Of a stretch of 64,000 nucleotides of DNA, positions 60,680 through 64,000 are shown in pieces. The DNA is from Melanocharis versteri. Taxonomy: Eukaryota; Chordata; Aves; Passeriformes; Melanocharitidae. The position numbers and the translations under genes were made by a program. The notes beneath the pieces were generated by a model. The model ran no database searches, had not been told where the DNA came from, and was given only the letters and a program-made list of their open reading frames with translations. Positions within the stretch are counted from its first letter, which is position 1. Each line of letters starts with the position of its first letter. The stretch is taken from contig VZTG01007793.1 of assembly GCA_013397845.1 (NCBI GenBank), forward strand, positions 815,615 to 879,614, in the 5' to 3' direction.

Positions 60680-61995
60680 AGTGTGAAAGGCAAGGCTTAT
60701 TTCATGTATTTTATGGAAGATGCTTATCTTACACTTTCCAATACAAGATCTGCATTTTTCCAGTAAAGGAAATGGACATAATGCTGATTCTTACTCACTT
60801 CAGCTCTGTTAGAAGGCATCCTTTTGTACAAAATTGCCCCACAAGTTGTTCTCTGGTGCATGTCTGTGAAGCTGATTATTGCTGTCTAAACCTCACACAG
60901 AGTGGCCTACATAATTCACCACCAGAACACTGTGAAATCTGCATTTCCCATTTTATGAGAAATTTTGCACAGAGCTCCTACGATCATTTATCAGTGCTTC
61001 CTTTCATAGGAAATATTGTCATATATAGACTTTAGAAATAGAAGAAAAGTATGTTGATATACAATAAATTTCATTCTTGTTTTCACTTGATAAAATTATA
61101 TATCTTAGTTGAAACACAAATGATTGAAACACTCATTTCAAAGTGAAATGTGCTTTTTAAAAAGTCTAAATGGAATATTTTTAGTAGCGTGTTTACCAAC
61201 TTTTAAAGAAATGGCATCAAAACTAATGTGCTTCAGCAAAATGCTTAAATGAGCCTGACATTTTTGTATATAAAAAATGTATTATGTCAGAAATTTTTTG
61301 ACCAGCTACTCTCTGTGTGATATCATGGATAATTTCGTTCTGGATATTGATTTGAGAAAATATTATGCATTAAGAAAAACCTCAAAGGTTAGTAACCAAG
61401 AAGAACTGGCTCTGTAAAATGTGGAGAATAGTATTTCCAACTGAGACAAGTCTGCATTTCCCAAAAACAGATTAGAGAGTTTAGAGACAGTACAAGCTGG
61501 CCAGTTGTTAAATAATGTGATAATAGGCTACAAATTATCAGTGTTTAAAAAACAGAAAAATGTCACTGAAACAGTTCTTCATTGCAGACTGTTTTGAATA
61601 AACTTTTTTTTTTGACAAAGTTAAAAAAAAATCTCAGAACACAAAATATCTCAAGGTGTTATTAAATGGTGTGAATAAAATGATAATAAAAATGCATGGA
61701 ATTGATGAAAAAATTGAACTTTTTTTTCCGCTAAAGCCCTTGCTCTGCATTTAATTTTCATAAAATACGTTGAAGATCAGTAATTTCATTCTGATTACCT
61801 ATAGTTTAAAAGTCTCAACAAATGCTGTACCAGGGCCTGGATGTTACCCCAAGACCTGCAAGTGCTCTCTATATGAAGCAGAAAGGTGGCAGCAACTAAA
61901 TGATCTCTAGATGCTATTCGACTCCAACAGCAGCAAGTTCCAAAGTAAGAATTTTAGTTTAGCCTACTCCTTTTGAAAACAATGATTAGAATGAT

Positions 61996-62013
61996 ACACG
62001 TTAATTAATGTGT
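61996..62013. repeat. Near-perfect 18-bp palindrome centred on TTAATTAA
   Basis: ACACGTTAATTAATGTGT is symmetric except for one G/T pair. The TTAATTAA core contains two overlapping homeodomain-type TAATTA/TTAATT sites. Confidence 0.6.
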
Positions 62014-64000
62014 GTGTACAACTGGCACAGAGTTAGTCAGTATCATCCATAGCTGCTGGGCATTGTACTCAAGCAGATGGTGATTGTGCCCATGCTCTGA
62101 AGCTGAAGCACTAACCCAGAACACACAGCATAGCATGAAACACAACTGAATTACTCTCCGTGCATTTCTCTTTCAACTCTAAGTCATACACAATGACTGA
62201 AAACCTAGAATCACTTTCTCCCCTTTTAAACTCCACCCACTTTCCTTTCCATTTGTCTTACTCTTTTTCAAACACCAAACCGAGCCCTAGACCATGGAGT
62301 TCACCTGGGATTTGCTTGCCCTAACATGTGCACTGCTTGCTGGCTATGTATCTTCTTCTGTATATTGTTATTTGCTTATTTTACAAGTGAGAGCTGTGTC
62401 TCTCTGTTTCTCTCGATGCAGTGCTCAGCACCATCAGGTCCCACTCTCTATCAGCAATTGTGAAAATCTTTTAATCAAGCTATAGCTCCACTACAATTTT
62501 TGGAAGGCAAAGCTGCTGCTGTGTGTTAAGAGATGAAATACAGCAAAGTGCTACCCCTTTGGTATTTGCTTTTTTCTGTTCTTCAGCTAGCTTACTATGC
62601 ACGCATATACAGGTCTGCTTCTCAGTTACAATAATATTGCTTTGACAGAATGAAGCTCTAAAAGTAGATGTAGAACATTCCCTCAAAATCCATCTTCTAT
62701 GGTGAGCCCTTATCCTGCAGCCTCTGCATAGCATCAAAAAAGCTTAGGGGTTTTACAGACACCCGGCTTCCAGAGCCCAAATATGGGCAAAACTGGGGAC
62801 TCGAGCAGTTTCAACCTGTGGACTCTACATTATTTCAGGGAATCTGATGAAGGTATGTAAAGAAAGTATGCATTTTGTCAAGCTTCAATCGTCAGCACAA
62901 AGGTCATACCTCCATTGGGAAATTCCTACAAACTGGAAGTTAGCAGAAAACTTTGAAATATTGGTGCTTGCTTCCATATTTGGTGAGGGATAACAGAAAA
63001 TAAACTTACATACAGAAATCACAAGACCCTACTTATGCCAAGATATAGGTGTTTTAAAGTCCTGTCTATTATCCTCCCACTCTGTTAGCTGCATTAATTG
63101 AGATTCAGGTAACAGGGTATAAATAAAAAATCTGGATTGTTCTAGTTTGTTCTAGTGAATAAAAAAAGCCATCTGCAAAAATAGGTGATTAAAAATATCT
63201 GCTTAGAAATATCAATTTGAAATGTGATTACATACTTGTATTTTCACTGACAGTTGAATGTGGCAGTTTATGGAATATATATAATTTCCCTCTCCCAGAT
63301 TCCTCCCACTAAGTAGAGGAGGTCATCCACCTTTATTGGTAGTGTTTGATCTACAGCAATTGACTGTCCTTCAGCAGCATGAAAAGCCTCTAATCAGCTG
63401 GTAGTGTGGACCCCAGGTGGAGAATGCTGTATACAGTAGCGAACATGGTACCTGTTCAGAATGAAAATGTACTGCTCTATTTGCTTAGAGCTCCAGGCAG
63501 AAAAGCACCACTCCTTGCATGTTAGTCAGTTTGGATTTGATCTTTAGAAAACTGGGGTTCTGAGAATCTGCAGCTCTTGGAAGGTGGCAGTGTTTACAAG
63601 AAGATGATTAAAATGACCAAAGAACTGCATGCAACCGTCTTATCCCCCCACCCCCGTATTATCCTTTCAAATAATTCATGAAAATAAAAAATACACACCT
63701 CTGTATAATACCCTGTTTTTCTGACAAAGAAAAGAGCAGAAGATGTAAAGCATGCAAACATTTTTTGGTGTCTAATTTTAGCACAACAGTTGTTGGCAGT
63801 CTCCCACAAACATCTCTTCCCAGGCAGAAATTAGTCACCAGGAAATACACAGACATGAGTGTTTACCAGTAAGGACAGGACCCAAGACATAACCTCTATA
63901 AATGTAGTGTATGACAATACTGTTGCCTGAAGATGTCTTCATAAATGCATTTAGCAGATCTATCAGATATGATACGTGACACACTAATTCCTCAAGGCAT

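Larger units (their letters stand above)
55736..64000. other. Unique AT-rich noncoding sequence to the end of the window
   Basis: No gene is recognised. Simple sequence includes a GT-rich patch (56263-56299), poly(T) near 56846-56860 and an 18-nt T run at 59614-59631. Dyads occur at 59487-59500, 59792-59807, 60660-60679 and 61996-62013. The longest frame (60670-61035, +, 121 codons) overlaps another frame, is cysteine-containing without a pattern, and is not recognised. Confidence 0.65.

Noticed and set aside
62060..62100. GATGGTGATTGTGCC resembling part of a known microRNA
   Set aside because: The match is partial, the seed region differs and no complementary arm is present nearby.
1..64000. 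Search by eye for CRISPR arrays, tRNA B-box motifs, rRNA and LTR or retroviral motifs
   Set aside because: No regularly spaced repeats, no intact GGTTCGAATCC-type box with a cloverleaf, and no LTR pair, primer-binding site or viral protein motif was seen.

Overview
The window reads as vertebrate nuclear DNA, most likely from a bird. The best evidence is a LINE copy at about 19770-20293. Its 3' tail, 3' UTR and ORF2 C-terminal remnant match the avian/reptilian CR1 family. The sequence is AT-rich (roughly 37-40% GC by eye) and CpG-poor, and has only one young interspersed element in 64 kb. That low density fits a bird genome. A crocodilian or turtle, which also carry CR1, cannot be excluded from sequence alone.

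I see no protein-coding gene, tRNA, rRNA, known microRNA or CRISPR array that I can defend. The window is best described as a gene desert or the inside of a very large intron. The open frames present are short, are often open on both strands, and match no family I recognise, except the CR1 ORF2 fragment. Four short exon-like segments with good splice signals (7138-7174 +, 35726-35886 +, 46737-46792 -, 58347-58381 -) and one 145-codon open frame (17801-18238 +) are recorded as low-confidence candidates.

Layout. 0-8.5 kb: unique AT-rich sequence with a homeodomain-site-rich block near 1.4 kb and an eroded inverted repeat at 7.9 kb. 8.5-8.7 kb: a strand-asymmetric G/T tract. 9-19.7 kb: unique sequence with a possible MIR, a perfect 18-bp palindrome (12605-12622), an eroded repeat, a 52-nt poly(T) beside an N, the 145-codon frame, and a MITE-like remnant at 18.3 kb. 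19.8-20.3 kb: CR1. 20.3-31.1 kb: unique sequence with further old repeats, a GC-rich patch at 29.2 kb, a nested inverted repeat at 29.93 kb and a MIR at 30.1 kb. 31-46 kb: mostly unique sequence with scattered palindromes and a TAC microsatellite. 46.6-47.6 kb: two MIR fragments. 48-64 kb: unique sequence with a clustered AAGCACTTAA-type repeat at 55.6 kb and several hairpins.

The two most useful observations are these. First, several decayed palindromic repeats appear to belong to a few old amniote families that share terminal and core words. Second, all three ambiguous bases sit at structurally suspicious joins: a T-run meeting an A-run, the end of a poly(A) tract, and the exact boundary between two non-adjacent CR1 segments. 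This suggests that single Ns mark collapsed gaps. I found no operon-like or cassette-like novel system.
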